NCBI GenBank assembly: GCA_016790385.1
Contig: JAEUNV010000170.1
Span: 1 to 5,359, forward strand
Length of the DNA stretch: 5,359 bases
DNA from: Zoogloea sp.
Lineage (GTDB): Bacteria; Pseudomonadota; Gammaproteobacteria; Burkholderiales; Rhodocyclaceae
Reading direction: 5' to 3'
The notes under the pieces are model-generated. The model was given only the letters and a program-made list of their open reading frames with translations. It did no database searches and was not told the DNA's origin. This document shows, one piece after another, positions 1 through 5,359 of this stretch (positions within the stretch are counted from its first letter, which is position 1; every line of letters starts with the position of its first letter). The position numbers were made by a program, and so were the translations under genes.

Positions 1-842
1 GGCAGCACGCGCACCAGCAGCATTTTGCCGCTGCCTTCGGCAAGCAGGCTGTGGGCCGACTCGCGGTGCTCCGCCTGACGGTGCAACTCCCGCTCCAGGG
101 ACGGCGCGCATGCCTTCAAGCTCACGCCCTCGCGCAGCGTCGTCCCCAGCAGGGTGGTGGCCTGGGGATTGAATTGACGCACGACGGCCCCCTCTCCCAC
201 CACCAGCACCCCATCCTGCATGTCCTGGATGATCTGCCGGTTGAGACGCAACTGATTGGCGAGGTCCGCCCCACGCTGACGGGCCAGATCCTCGTTGGCC
301 AGGGCGCGCTGGGCCAGCAGGCGGGCGACCTGGGCAATGGCAAAAAAACCGATGCAGGTGATGCCGACAGTGAAGAAGTCCACCGTCTCCCTTCCGGAGA
401 GCAAGCGGAAGGCATTCTCCAAGAGCACTGCCACCGTCGCATAGGCGGCATAAAACAGCACCATCCGCCCCTGGCCCACCAGCCCGGCACCGGCCAAGGC
501 CACCAGGATGAGGATGGGAATGCCGCTTCGGTAGCCGCCGCTGGCCCACATGATCACCGTCAGCAGGGTGATATCCACCAGCACCTGCAAAGTCACCAGT
601 TGCGGGGTGCCGAGCAGGCGTTCCGCGTCCCGGAAGCCCAGGATCAGCACCGCGGACATATAGGCGATGGCCGCGGCGATGAACAGGGTGGGAGAGTCGC
701 CCCCCAACTGGAGCGGGCGCCCCGCCACGAGGAAGAAGCCAGCGAGGACCAGTCGGAAAAGGTTGAGGTAGCGCAGGGGCTCAGCTCTGGCCAGCCCATC
801 CGCCATTTGCAGTTCGAAGCTCGACGCGAGGTCCGCCTTCAT
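1..842 (-). CDS. pilS: PilS, type IV pilus two-component sensor histidine kinase (N-terminal part, cut by window edge)
   Basis: PilS is an inner-membrane histidine kinase that phosphorylates the response regulator PilR, which with sigma-54 controls pilin (pilA) transcription. The reading frame stays open for 280 codons from ATG at 842 to the window edge. The translation shows about six hydrophobic segments (roughly residues 29-45, 52-70, 84-100, 107-123, 127-144 and 155-176), as expected for the PilS membrane domain. A charged linker follows (about 177-200, with LAQRALANEDLARQRGADLA), and then a PAS-like domain from about 201 (NRQIIQDMQDGVLVVGEGAV). The 'I.. M.DGVLVV' entry into PAS is typical of PilS. 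The HisKA and ATPase domains would lie beyond position 1. The start overlaps the stop of the preceding small gene in an ATGA junction, which suggests translational coupling; no strong ribosome site is seen. ATG at codon 13 is a less likely alternative. The identification comes from topology and remembered family similarity; the catalytic half cannot be inspected here. Confidence 0.85.
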   Translation of the reverse strand, partial: MKADLASSFELQMADGLARAEPLRYLNLFRLVLAGFFLVAGRPLQLGGDSPTLFIAAAIAYMSAVLILGFRDAERLLGTPQLVTLQVLVDITLLTVIMWASGGYRSGIPILILVALAGAGLVGQGRMVLFYAAYATVAVLLENAFRLLSGRETVDFFTVGITCIGFFAIAQVARLLAQRALANEDLARQRGADLANQLRLNRQIIQDMQDGVLVVGEGAVVRQFNPQATTLLGTTLREGVSLKACAPSLERELHRQAEHRESAHSLLAEGSGKMLLVRVL

Positions 843-1111
843 CGGCGAACACCCAGGCGGCGGTGCTCGTCGGAACAAAAGAATTCGCCACTGCCACGCA
901 CGCTCTCACTTTCCGGCACATGCAGGCCACAGTGGGCGCAGGCCACCATTTGTTCCGCGTCGAGCACCCTCCGGGAATCCTCCGCTGCCGCTCCGCCGCC
1001 ATCGGCCCTGCTGCCAGCCGCGCCGCCCCGGCCGCCAGCACCCCGACGCAGGGCGCGCCGCACGTAGAACAGGCCGATCAGGAAGAGGACGAACAACAGA
1101 AGATTGCGCAC
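839..1111 (-). CDS. PP0621-like small membrane-anchored protein with zinc-binding Cys/His motif
   Basis: This 90-residue protein has one N-terminal hydrophobic segment (about residues 3-17, LLLFVLFLIGLFYV) followed by arginines at 18-23, so the C-terminal part should lie in the cytoplasm. A low-complexity Gly/Ala/Arg linker (about 21-45) leads to a compact motif: C58-x2-C61-G-x-H64, then C79-S-x-E-H83. This pattern looks like a small treble-clef or zinc-ribbon site. It matches the family often called PP0621, commonly found beside pilS; its biochemical role is unknown. The start is GTG, chosen because a GGAGG lies 6 nt upstream. The gene sits 29 nt after the aminotransferase stop and overlaps the pilS start by 4 nt, so the three genes probably form one operon. 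A link to type IV pilus regulation is inferred from position only. Confidence 0.75.
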   Translation of the reverse strand: MRNLLLFVLFLIGLFYVRRALRRGAGGRGGAAGSRADGGGAAAEDSRRVLDAEQMVACAHCGLHVPESESVRGSGEFFCSDEHRRLGVRR

Positions 1112-1117
1112 GAAAGA

Positions 1118-1122
1118 CCTCC
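1118..1122 (-). promoter_or_regulatory. Ribosome binding site of the small zinc-motif gene
   Basis: The minus strand reads GGAGG six nucleotides before the GTG at 1111. This strong Shine-Dalgarno match supports the GTG start for a gene without a nearby ATG. It lies in the 29-nt gap after the aminotransferase stop codon. Confidence 0.7.
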
Positions 1123-1140
1123 AGGGGAACGCAATCGAGT

Positions 1141-2301
1141 TTAGCAGAAGCGCCGCAGCCGCTCGAAGGCTGCCTGGAGGGTCTCGTCCCGTTTGGCGAA
1201 ACAGAAGCGGATCACCTTTTCGTCACGTCCGTCACCAAAGAAGGCCGACAGCGGGATCGCCGCCACCCCCACCTCGCGGGTCAGCCAGTCCACAAAGGCC
1301 GTATCCGGGGCAGAGGAAATCGCGCTGTAGCGCACGGTCTGGAAATAAGTGCCGGAGCAGGGCAGCACTTCAAAAGCGGTTCCCGCCAGCCCCGCCCGAA
1401 AGCAATCACGCTTGCCCTGGTAGAAGGCCGCAAGCCCCCCGTAACGGGAGGGCTCTTCCATATAGTCGGCAAGCGCGAGCTGCACCGGCGTGTTCACCGT
1501 GAACACATTGAATTGATGCACTTTGCGAAATTCCGCCATCAGTGCCCGGGGCGCCAGCACATAGCCCACCTTCCAGCCGGTCACATGAAAGGTCTTGCCA
1601 AAACTCGAAACGATCACACTGCGCGCCGCCAGCTCGGGATAGCGGGCAACACTTTCATGGCGCACACCATCAAAGACGATGTGCTCATAGACTTCATCTG
1701 CCACCACCACGATCCCGGTATCCCGCGTCAGCTCGGCGAGCGCCTGCAGATCGGCCGCCGACCATACGCTGCCCGTGGGGTTATGGGGCGTGTTGACCAT
1801 GATCATGCGCGTGCGCGGCGTGACCAGCTGCCGCACCGCATCCCAATCGGGACGGTAGTCCGGCGCGCTCAGCCGCGCGCGCCGGACTACCCCGCCCTGC
1901 AACTGGATAGCCGGCACGTAGGAATCGTAAACCGGTTCGAACACGATCACCTCGTCGCCCGGATGCACCAGCGCCGCCACAGCGGTGAACAGCGCCTGGG
2001 TCGCACCAGCCGTCACGGTGATTTCATCCTCGGGATCGTAGCCGGCACCGTACAGCGTGCCCACCTTGGCGGCGATGGCCTCGCGCAGGGCCGCCACGCC
2101 CGCCATCGGCGCGTACTGGTTGTGGCCACTGCGCATCCAGTGGGACACCCGCTCAAAGAGCACATCTTCGGCGCTGAAGTCCGGAAACCCCTGGGACAGA
2201 TTGATGGCGCCACATGCCTGGGCGAGGCGGGACATGGTCGTGAAGATCGTGGTGCCCACATCGGGCAGGCGGGATTCAAGCGGAAAGGGCAAATGCGGCA
2301 T
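1141..2301 (-). CDS. Methionine aminotransferase (YbdL/MtnE-like, PLP-dependent class I/II aminotransferase)
   Basis: This is a fold-type I PLP enzyme of 386 residues, the same length as I recall for E. coli YbdL, a methionine aminotransferase. Visible landmarks counted from the chosen start are: LPDVGTTIFTTMS near 12-24, INLSQGFPDF at 33-42, NQYAPMAGVAALREAI at 61-76, TVTAGATQALF at 95-105, NTPHNPTG at 170-177 (PLP-contacting N174), ADEVYEH at 201-207 (D202, Y205), SSFGKTFHVTGWKVGY at 232-247 with the PLP-binding lysine K236, and IRFCFAK at 364-370 with the carboxylate-binding R365. YbdL-type enzymes transaminate methionine and its keto acid KMTB, plus aromatic amino acids. In the classical methionine salvage pathway this activity is the final step (MtnE). 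An upstream in-frame ATG at 2361 would add 20 residues, but the ATG at 2301 has GGAGG 7 nt before it and starts just ahead of the conserved region. The gene is divergent from mtnA and leads into the pilS operon. Exact substrate preference is inferred; kynurenine or glutamine transaminase activity is possible. Confidence 0.88.
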   Translation of the reverse strand: MPHLPFPLESRLPDVGTTIFTTMSRLAQACGAINLSQGFPDFSAEDVLFERVSHWMRSGHNQYAPMAGVAALREAIAAKVGTLYGAGYDPEDEITVTAGATQALFTAVAALVHPGDEVIVFEPVYDSYVPAIQLQGGVVRRARLSAPDYRPDWDAVRQLVTPRTRMIMVNTPHNPTGSVWSAADLQALAELTRDTGIVVVADEVYEHIVFDGVRHESVARYPELAARSVIVSSFGKTFHVTGWKVGYVLAPRALMAEFRKVHQFNVFTVNTPVQLALADYMEEPSRYGGLAAFYQGKRDCFRAGLAGTAFEVLPCSGTYFQTVRYSAISSAPDTAFVDWLTREVGVAAIPLSAFFGDGRDEKVIRFCFAKRDETLQAAFERLRRFC

Positions 2302-2308
2302 CGGCGAG

Positions 2309-2313
2309 CCTCC
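2309..2313 (-). promoter_or_regulatory. Ribosome binding site deciding the aminotransferase start
   Basis: GGAGG on the minus strand lies 7 nt upstream of the ATG at 2301. The alternative ATG at 2361 would place this site inside the coding region and add residues with no family counterpart that I recognise. It therefore favours the 386-residue protein. Confidence 0.75.
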
Positions 2314-2348
2314 AGGACAGGCCGGGGATTCTGGCAGATGCCCGCCAC

Positions 2349-2369
2349 GCCGGCCAGCCACCGGCCGGC
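2349..2369. repeat. Perfect 7-bp GC-rich inverted repeat in the divergent region
   Basis: The arms GCCGGCC (2349-2355) and GGCCGGC (2363-2369) are exact reverse complements separated by 7 nt. The element could be an operator or form a hairpin in the 5' leader of the aminotransferase mRNA. In such GC-rich DNA a chance occurrence is quite possible. It has no run of T after either arm, so it is not an intrinsic terminator. Confidence 0.4.
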
Positions 2370-2429
2370 CGCCGCAACCCGCAACACCAAAAAGCCGTCG
2401 ATTCCCCGCACCGGGCGGACACAGCCCGA

Positions 2430-2435
2430 TACAAT
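2430..2435 (+). promoter_or_regulatory. Putative -10 box of the mtnA operon promoter
   Basis: TACAAT differs from the sigma-70 -10 consensus TATAAT at one position and lies 33 bp upstream of the mtnA GTG. That would put transcription start near 2442 and give a short leader. The sequence 16-18 bp upstream (around 2406-2413) is a poor -35 match, so an activator may be needed or the assignment may be wrong. Confidence 0.4.
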
Positions 2436-2451
2436 CCGGCGTTACGCCATT

Positions 2452-2455
2452 GAGG
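2452..2455 (+). promoter_or_regulatory. Ribosome binding site of mtnA
   Basis: GAGG lies 7 nt before the GTG start at 2463. A TGA in the same frame at 2451-2453 overlaps it, so no longer N-terminus is possible and the GTG is the only sensible start in this region. Confidence 0.65.
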
Positions 2456-2462
2456 TAAAACC

Positions 2463-3518
2463 GTGCCCGCCCTCTGCCCGACCCTGCGCAGGGACGGCGA
2501 TCAGGTCGTCATCCTCGACCAGACCCGCCTGCCCTTCGAAGAACATTACCTGCACCTCGCCGGCCTCGCCGACGCCGTCACCGCCATCCGCGACATGCAG
2601 GTGCGGGGCGCCCCCCTGATCGGCGCCACGGCTGCCTTCGGCGTGGCCTTGGCCCTGCGCCACGACGCCTCCGATGCGACGCTTGAAGAAGCCGACCGCT
2701 CCCTGCGCCAGACGCGCCCCACAGCGGTGAACCTGCACTGGGCCCTCAATCGCATGCGCGCCGCGCTCCTGCCCCTTGCGCCCGGCGCACGGGCCGCCGC
2801 CGCCTGGGCCGAGGCCGAAGCCATCCGCCGGGAGGATGCGGCCGCCAACGCCCGCATCGGCGAACATGGCCTGGCATTGCTGCGCCGGCAGGCCGCCACC
2901 GCCCGGCGCCCCCTGAACATCATGACCCACTGCAACGCCGGCTGGCTTGCCACCTGCGGACATGGCACGGCCCTCGCGCCCCTTTACGCCGCCCACGCCG
3001 CCGGGCTCGACATCCATGTCTGGGTCAGTGAGACCCGCCCCCGCAATCAGGGGCTCCTCACCGCCTGGGAACTCGCCCGCTCCGGCCTTCCCCACACTCT
3101 CGTGGCCGACAACGCCGCCGGCTGGCTGATGGCCGAGGGCCGGGTCGATTGCGTCATCGTCGGGGCCGACCGCATTGCCGCCAACGGTGACACCGCCAAC
3201 AAGGTGGGCACCTACCTCAAAGCCCTTGCAGCCCGCGCCCACGACGTGCCTTTTTATGTGGCGGCACCTCGGTCGACCATCGATCTTGCCTGCCCGAACG
3301 GAGCGGCCATCCCCATCGAAGAAAGGGACGCCGACGAGGTTCGCATGCTGACCGGCCTCGCCGGAGATGGCAGCGTGGTACGCACACGGCTGGTCGCCTC
3401 GACCAGCGCCGTGTGCAACCCGGCCTTCGATGTCACGCCAGCCGGGCTGCTGACTGGCATAATTTGCGAATCCGGCGTCCTCGCCCCTGACGCCCTCGCC
3501 CCCCTCGCCACCTCCTGA
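2463..3518 (+). CDS. mtnA: S-methyl-5-thioribose-1-phosphate isomerase (MtnA)
   Basis: MtnA converts the aldose 5-methylthioribose-1-phosphate to the ketose 5-methylthioribulose-1-phosphate in the cytoplasm, the step shared by classical methionine salvage and the DHAP shunt. The protein has 351 residues, normal for the family (about 350). Diagnostic motifs are MQVRGAPLIGATAAFG (45-60, phosphate/sugar site), NLHWALNRM (90-98), IMTHCNAG (153-160) with the catalytic cysteine C157, HVWVSETRPRNQG (185-197), VGADRIAANGDTANKVGT (233-250) with the catalytic acid D236 and the N246-K247 pair, PIEER (284-288), and NPAFDVTP near 319-326. These correspond to the Cys160/Asp240 pair known from the B. subtilis enzyme. 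The fold is shared with eIF2B-type translation factor subunits, but the complete catalytic set points to the isomerase. The gene starts with GTG and is followed after 21 bp by an aldolase gene, so the product is probably handed to that enzyme. A related substrate, 5-deoxyribose-1-phosphate, is also possible. Confidence 0.93.
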   Translation: MPALCPTLRRDGDQVVILDQTRLPFEEHYLHLAGLADAVTAIRDMQVRGAPLIGATAAFGVALALRHDASDATLEEADRSLRQTRPTAVNLHWALNRMRAALLPLAPGARAAAAWAEAEAIRREDAAANARIGEHGLALLRRQAATARRPLNIMTHCNAGWLATCGHGTALAPLYAAHAAGLDIHVWVSETRPRNQGLLTAWELARSGLPHTLVADNAAGWLMAEGRVDCVIVGADRIAANGDTANKVGTYLKALAARAHDVPFYVAAPRSTIDLACPNGAAIPIEERDADEVRMLTGLAGDGSVVRTRLVASTSAVCNPAFDVTPAGLLTGIICESGVLAPDALAPLATS

Positions 3519-3528
3519 CGCGCCCACC

Positions 3529-3533
3529 GGAGA
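3529..3533 (+). promoter_or_regulatory. Ribosome binding site of the aldolase gene
   Basis: GGAGA lies 6 nt before the ATG at 3540, within the 21-nt gap after the mtnA stop. It supports this start and cotranscription with mtnA. Confidence 0.65.
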
Positions 3534-3539
3534 CTGCCG

Positions 3540-4220
3540 ATGAACGAGAACGTGCTGCGTGCCGGCCTGCTGGCCACCGCCCGCTCCATGGCCAGCAGCG
3601 GGCTTAATGCAGGCACCGCCGGCAATGCCAGCGTGCGTTGCTCCCGAGGCTTCCTGATCACCCCGAGCGGGCGCAGCTACGAGGACTGCACCGACAGCGA
3701 CATGGCACTGGTGGCCATGGACGGAAGCTGGCAGGGGCCCTACGCGCCATCCAGTGAATGGCGCATCCATCGGGACATCCTCGCCGCCCACCCCGAGGCG
3801 GGCGCCGTCCTCCATGCCCATTCACCCTTTGCCACCGCCCTCGCCTGCCTGCGGCGGGGAATACCCGCCTTCCACTACATGATCGCGCGCTTTGGCGGCG
3901 ACAGCATTCGCTGCGCCCCCTACGCCACCTTTGGTACCCAGGCCCTCTCCGACGCAGCCCTCACGGCACTCGAAGGTCGCAACGCCTGCCTGCTGGCCAA
4001 CCACGGCATGCTCGTGTTCGGGTCGGATCTACGCAGCAGTCTGGCCCTGGCGATCGAGTTCGAAACGCTCTGCGAACAATACTGGCGAGCCTGTCAGCTC
4101 GGCCAGCCCACCCTGCTTTCAGCAGCGGAGATGGCTGAGGTGATCGAACGCTTTCAAACCTACGGGACGCATGCAAGCGGTGCCAAGGACGGCCATCCCG
4201 GCCTCCTCGCACCGGACTGA
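3540..4220 (+). CDS. Class II (zinc) aldolase of FucA type, likely 5-methylthioribulose-1-phosphate / 5-deoxyribulose-1-phosphate aldolase (Ald2-like)
   Basis: This 226-residue protein belongs to the class II aldolase/adducin family and resembles E. coli L-fuculose-1-phosphate aldolase along its length. Key residues fall at the same numbers as in FucA: N29 in GLNAGTAGNASVR (21-33), G44 in ITPSG, S71-S72-E73-W in PSSEW (phosphate-binding serines and catalytic glutamate), zinc ligands H92 and H94 in LHAHS and H155 in LANHG, Y113 in FHYM, and F131 in YATFGT. A late FQTYG motif is at 205-209. These features fit retro-aldol cleavage of a ketose-1-phosphate to DHAP plus an aldehyde, and argue against an MtnB dehydratase. 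The mtnA neighbour indicates a 5-substituted ribulose-1-phosphate as substrate. With methylthioribulose-1-phosphate the aldehyde would be (methylthio)acetaldehyde; with 5-deoxyribulose-1-phosphate, acetaldehyde. Such mtnA-ald2 pairs define the DHAP shunt in Rhodospirillum rubrum and some pathogenic E. coli. The family call is firm; the substrate is inferred from context. A fuculose or rhamnulose role is less likely because no such sugar genes are adjacent. Confidence 0.82.
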   Translation: MNENVLRAGLLATARSMASSGLNAGTAGNASVRCSRGFLITPSGRSYEDCTDSDMALVAMDGSWQGPYAPSSEWRIHRDILAAHPEAGAVLHAHSPFATALACLRRGIPAFHYMIARFGGDSIRCAPYATFGTQALSDAALTALEGRNACLLANHGMLVFGSDLRSSLALAIEFETLCEQYWRACQLGQPTLLSAAEMAEVIERFQTYGTHASGAKDGHPGLLAPD

Positions 4221-4229
4221 ACCCCCATC

Positions 4230-5359
4230 ATGTCCGACCCCGTCAGCATTCCGTCCCGCCCCCCACTTGCGCGCAGTCTGCTGGTCGGCCTTTCCATCAC
4301 CTTTGCGGCCTGCCTGATCACCTTTGGTCTGGCCGTGCACTTTCTCATCGTCGTTCCCGCAACCCAGACCCTGGCCCGGGTGCAACTTGATCTCGCCACC
4401 GCCCATATCCAATCCGAGGCCGAGCGCAGTTTCAGGCGCCTCGAGATCCAGCTCGGCACGGCCCGTGCCCTTGGGCAATCGGGGCGCCTCCGTGTCGATG
4501 ACCGGGCCGGCTTCGACGAACTCATGGCCCCCCTGCTCCGGGATGAATCCCGCCTTGGCGCAATCCACCTGGCCACCACGGACGGACGGCGCATCACCCT
4601 GTCCCGTGAGGGCGACGCGCCCTGCGCGAAGCTCGAAAACATGCTCCCGCCCTCCTCCCCGGAGGCCGGCACCCTGGAAGGCACGATGTGGAGCCCGCCC
4701 TTCCTTGCGCCCGGTGTCGGGGACGGTTGCATCACCCTATCAACCCGCTGGCGGGGCAGCGACGGCCGCGCGCGTATCCTCACCTTCGACATCAGCCTCG
4801 CCGAACTCTCCAGGCTGACCCTTGACACACCCGTGGGAGAACGTGGTGGAAGCGCCGTCCTGACATCCGACGGCGACATTGTCGGCATTCCCCGTTACCC
4901 GCGCTTCGCCAACCTCTCCGACCAGCGTGGGGCCATGCTCCAGCCCGCCGCCGCCGCCAACGTGGACTTCCTCACCCACGGTCATTCCCGCTGGCTCAAC
5001 GCAGGCCAGGTTGATGGCAGCGTGCTCAGCTACGAGAACGAGGGCGAAACCTGGCTGGCCCAGTTCGTCCCGCTGCAACTCGGCGCGCAACGCTGGTGGG
5101 TGGCGGGATTTGCCCGCGAGGCGGATTTCATCCCCGCTCGCCTGCGGGAAGTGATCCCCGTGCTCGTCCTGCTCACGCTCGCCGCCGCCGGGCTGGGCAT
5201 CGCCATCGCCCGGCGCATCGCGCGCCGCCTCGAAACCAGCCTCGCGGCGCTGGTGGAGCGCAGCGAACGCATCGGACGGCTCGACCTTTCGCCGCCCGCC
5301 CCCCTTGACGCCCCCTGGCGGGAGCTGGCCGAGCTGGGCGCATCCCAGGAACACATGCG
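4230..5359 (+). CDS. Membrane sensor protein with extracytoplasmic Cache-like domain (C-terminal output domain beyond window)
   Basis: The frame is open from ATG at 4230 through the right edge, giving 376 codons. A first membrane segment lies at about residues 16-42 (SLLVGLSITFAACLITFGLA), an extracytoplasmic region at about 44-304, and a second membrane segment at about 306-327 (EVIPVLVLLTLAAAGLGIAIA). A basic stretch RRIARRLE and a HAMP-like or linker helix ending in WRELAELGASQEHM follow. Within the outer region, DGRRITL (118-124), MWSPPF (153-158), ILTFDISLAELSRL (183-196) and GGSAVLTSDGDIVGIPR (206-222) look like the two halves of a double Cache sensor. The output domain is not visible; an adenylate/guanylate cyclase, HD-GYP, GGDEF/EAL or histidine kinase domain are all possible. 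The start lies 9 nt after the aldolase TGA and in the same frame; no clear Shine-Dalgarno precedes it, so reinitiation after the aldolase stop is plausible. The ligand is unknown. Confidence 0.75.
   Translation, partial: MSDPVSIPSRPPLARSLLVGLSITFAACLITFGLAVHFLIVVPATQTLARVQLDLATAHIQSEAERSFRRLEIQLGTARALGQSGRLRVDDRAGFDELMAPLLRDESRLGAIHLATTDGRRITLSREGDAPCAKLENMLPPSSPEAGTLEGTMWSPPFLAPGVGDGCITLSTRWRGSDGRARILTFDISLAELSRLTLDTPVGERGGSAVLTSDGDIVGIPRYPRFANLSDQRGAMLQPAAAANVDFLTHGHSRWLNAGQVDGSVLSYENEGETWLAQFVPLQLGAQRWWVAGFAREADFIPARLREVIPVLVLLTLAAAGLGIAIARRIARRLETSLAALVERSERIGRLDLSPPAPLDAPWRELAELGASQEHM

Larger units (their letters stand above)
2302..2462. other. Divergent intergenic regulatory region between aminotransferase and mtnA
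   Basis: These 161 bp separate two divergent starts and should contain both promoters. On the plus strand there is a TACAAT box at 2430-2435. On the minus strand the best -10-like string is CAGAAT (plus 2327-2332), which has no convincing -35 partner. A GC-rich inverted repeat lies at 2349-2369. I do not recognise a SAM or SAH riboswitch or a known methionine regulator operator in this stretch. Confidence 0.6.

Noticed and set aside
51..1067. A 338-codon open frame on the plus strand opposite pilS and the small gene
   Set aside because: Its translation is rich in Gln, His, Arg and Pro and has no domain, while the opposite strand encodes a coherent PilS membrane/PAS protein and a zinc-motif protein.
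1112..1140. Intrinsic terminator after the aminotransferase gene
   Set aside because: The 29-nt gap contains no hairpin followed by a T-run on the minus strand; it mainly holds the ribosome site of the next gene.
2320..2345. A sigma-70 promoter for the aminotransferase using CAGAAT on the minus strand
   Set aside because: There is no acceptable -35 hexamer at 16-18 bp, so I do not list it as a feature.
2302..2361. N-terminal extension of the aminotransferase to the ATG at 2361
   Set aside because: The extra 20 residues are not family-like, and the internal ATG at 2301 has a well-placed GGAGG and gives the expected 386-residue length.
1513..2619. A 368-codon open frame on the plus strand opposite the aminotransferase and running into mtnA
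   Set aside because: It is a shadow of the aminotransferase gene, whose PLP-enzyme motifs are intact, and it also crosses the divergent promoter region and the start of mtnA.
2442..3821. A 459-codon open frame on the minus strand opposite mtnA and the start of the aldolase gene
   Set aside because: It is antisense to two genes with full catalytic motifs. Its translation is Gly/Ala/His-rich low-complexity sequence typical of an antisense frame in GC-rich DNA, with no recognisable domain.
3540..4220. MtnB (methylthioribulose-1-phosphate dehydratase) as the identity of the aldolase-family gene
   Set aside because: Being next to mtnA suggests it, but the residue pattern (PSSEW, FHYMIA, CAPYATFGT, FQTYG) and position-by-position match are those of FucA-type aldolases.

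Overview
The window is GC-rich, densely coded bacterial DNA. Gene content and style (a PilS sensor kinase preceded by a small zinc-binding membrane protein, a YbdL-type aminotransferase, an MtnA isomerase and a FucA-type aldolase) suggest a betaproteobacterium, possibly of the Rhodocyclales. That assignment is an inference from gene families and base composition, because no rRNA or other marker gene is present. I see no mobile element, CRISPR array, tRNA or obvious horizontally acquired patch.

The window splits into two divergent transcription units around a 161-bp intergenic region (2302-2462). The minus-strand unit reads leftwards: a methionine aminotransferase-like PLP enzyme (2301 to 1141), a 29-bp gap, a 90-residue membrane-anchored protein with a C-terminal Cys/His zinc-binding motif (1111 to 839), and then the N-terminal 280 codons of the type IV pilus sensor kinase PilS. 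PilS starts at an ATGA overlap and runs off the left edge.

The plus-strand unit starts with mtnA (methylthioribose-1-phosphate isomerase, GTG start, 2463-3518). After 21 bp comes a class II aldolase of the L-fuculose-1-phosphate aldolase type (3540-4220). After 9 bp, in the same reading frame, comes a membrane sensor with a large extracytoplasmic, Cache-like domain (from 4230), cut by the right edge before its output domain.

The main biological point is the mtnA-aldolase pair. The second enzyme keeps the FucA active-site residues at the same residue numbers and looks like an aldolase, not an MtnB dehydratase. This matches the 'DHAP shunt', in which 5-methylthioribose-1-phosphate (or 5-deoxyribose-1-phosphate) is isomerised and then cleaved to dihydroxyacetone phosphate plus an aldehyde. 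The divergent aminotransferase belongs to the family that performs the last step of the classical methionine salvage pathway. The locus may therefore handle the by-products of S-adenosylmethionine metabolism, but the middle enzymes of classical salvage and the upstream nucleosidase, kinase or phosphorylase are not in this window. The sensor protein at the end of the operon may tie this metabolism to signalling.
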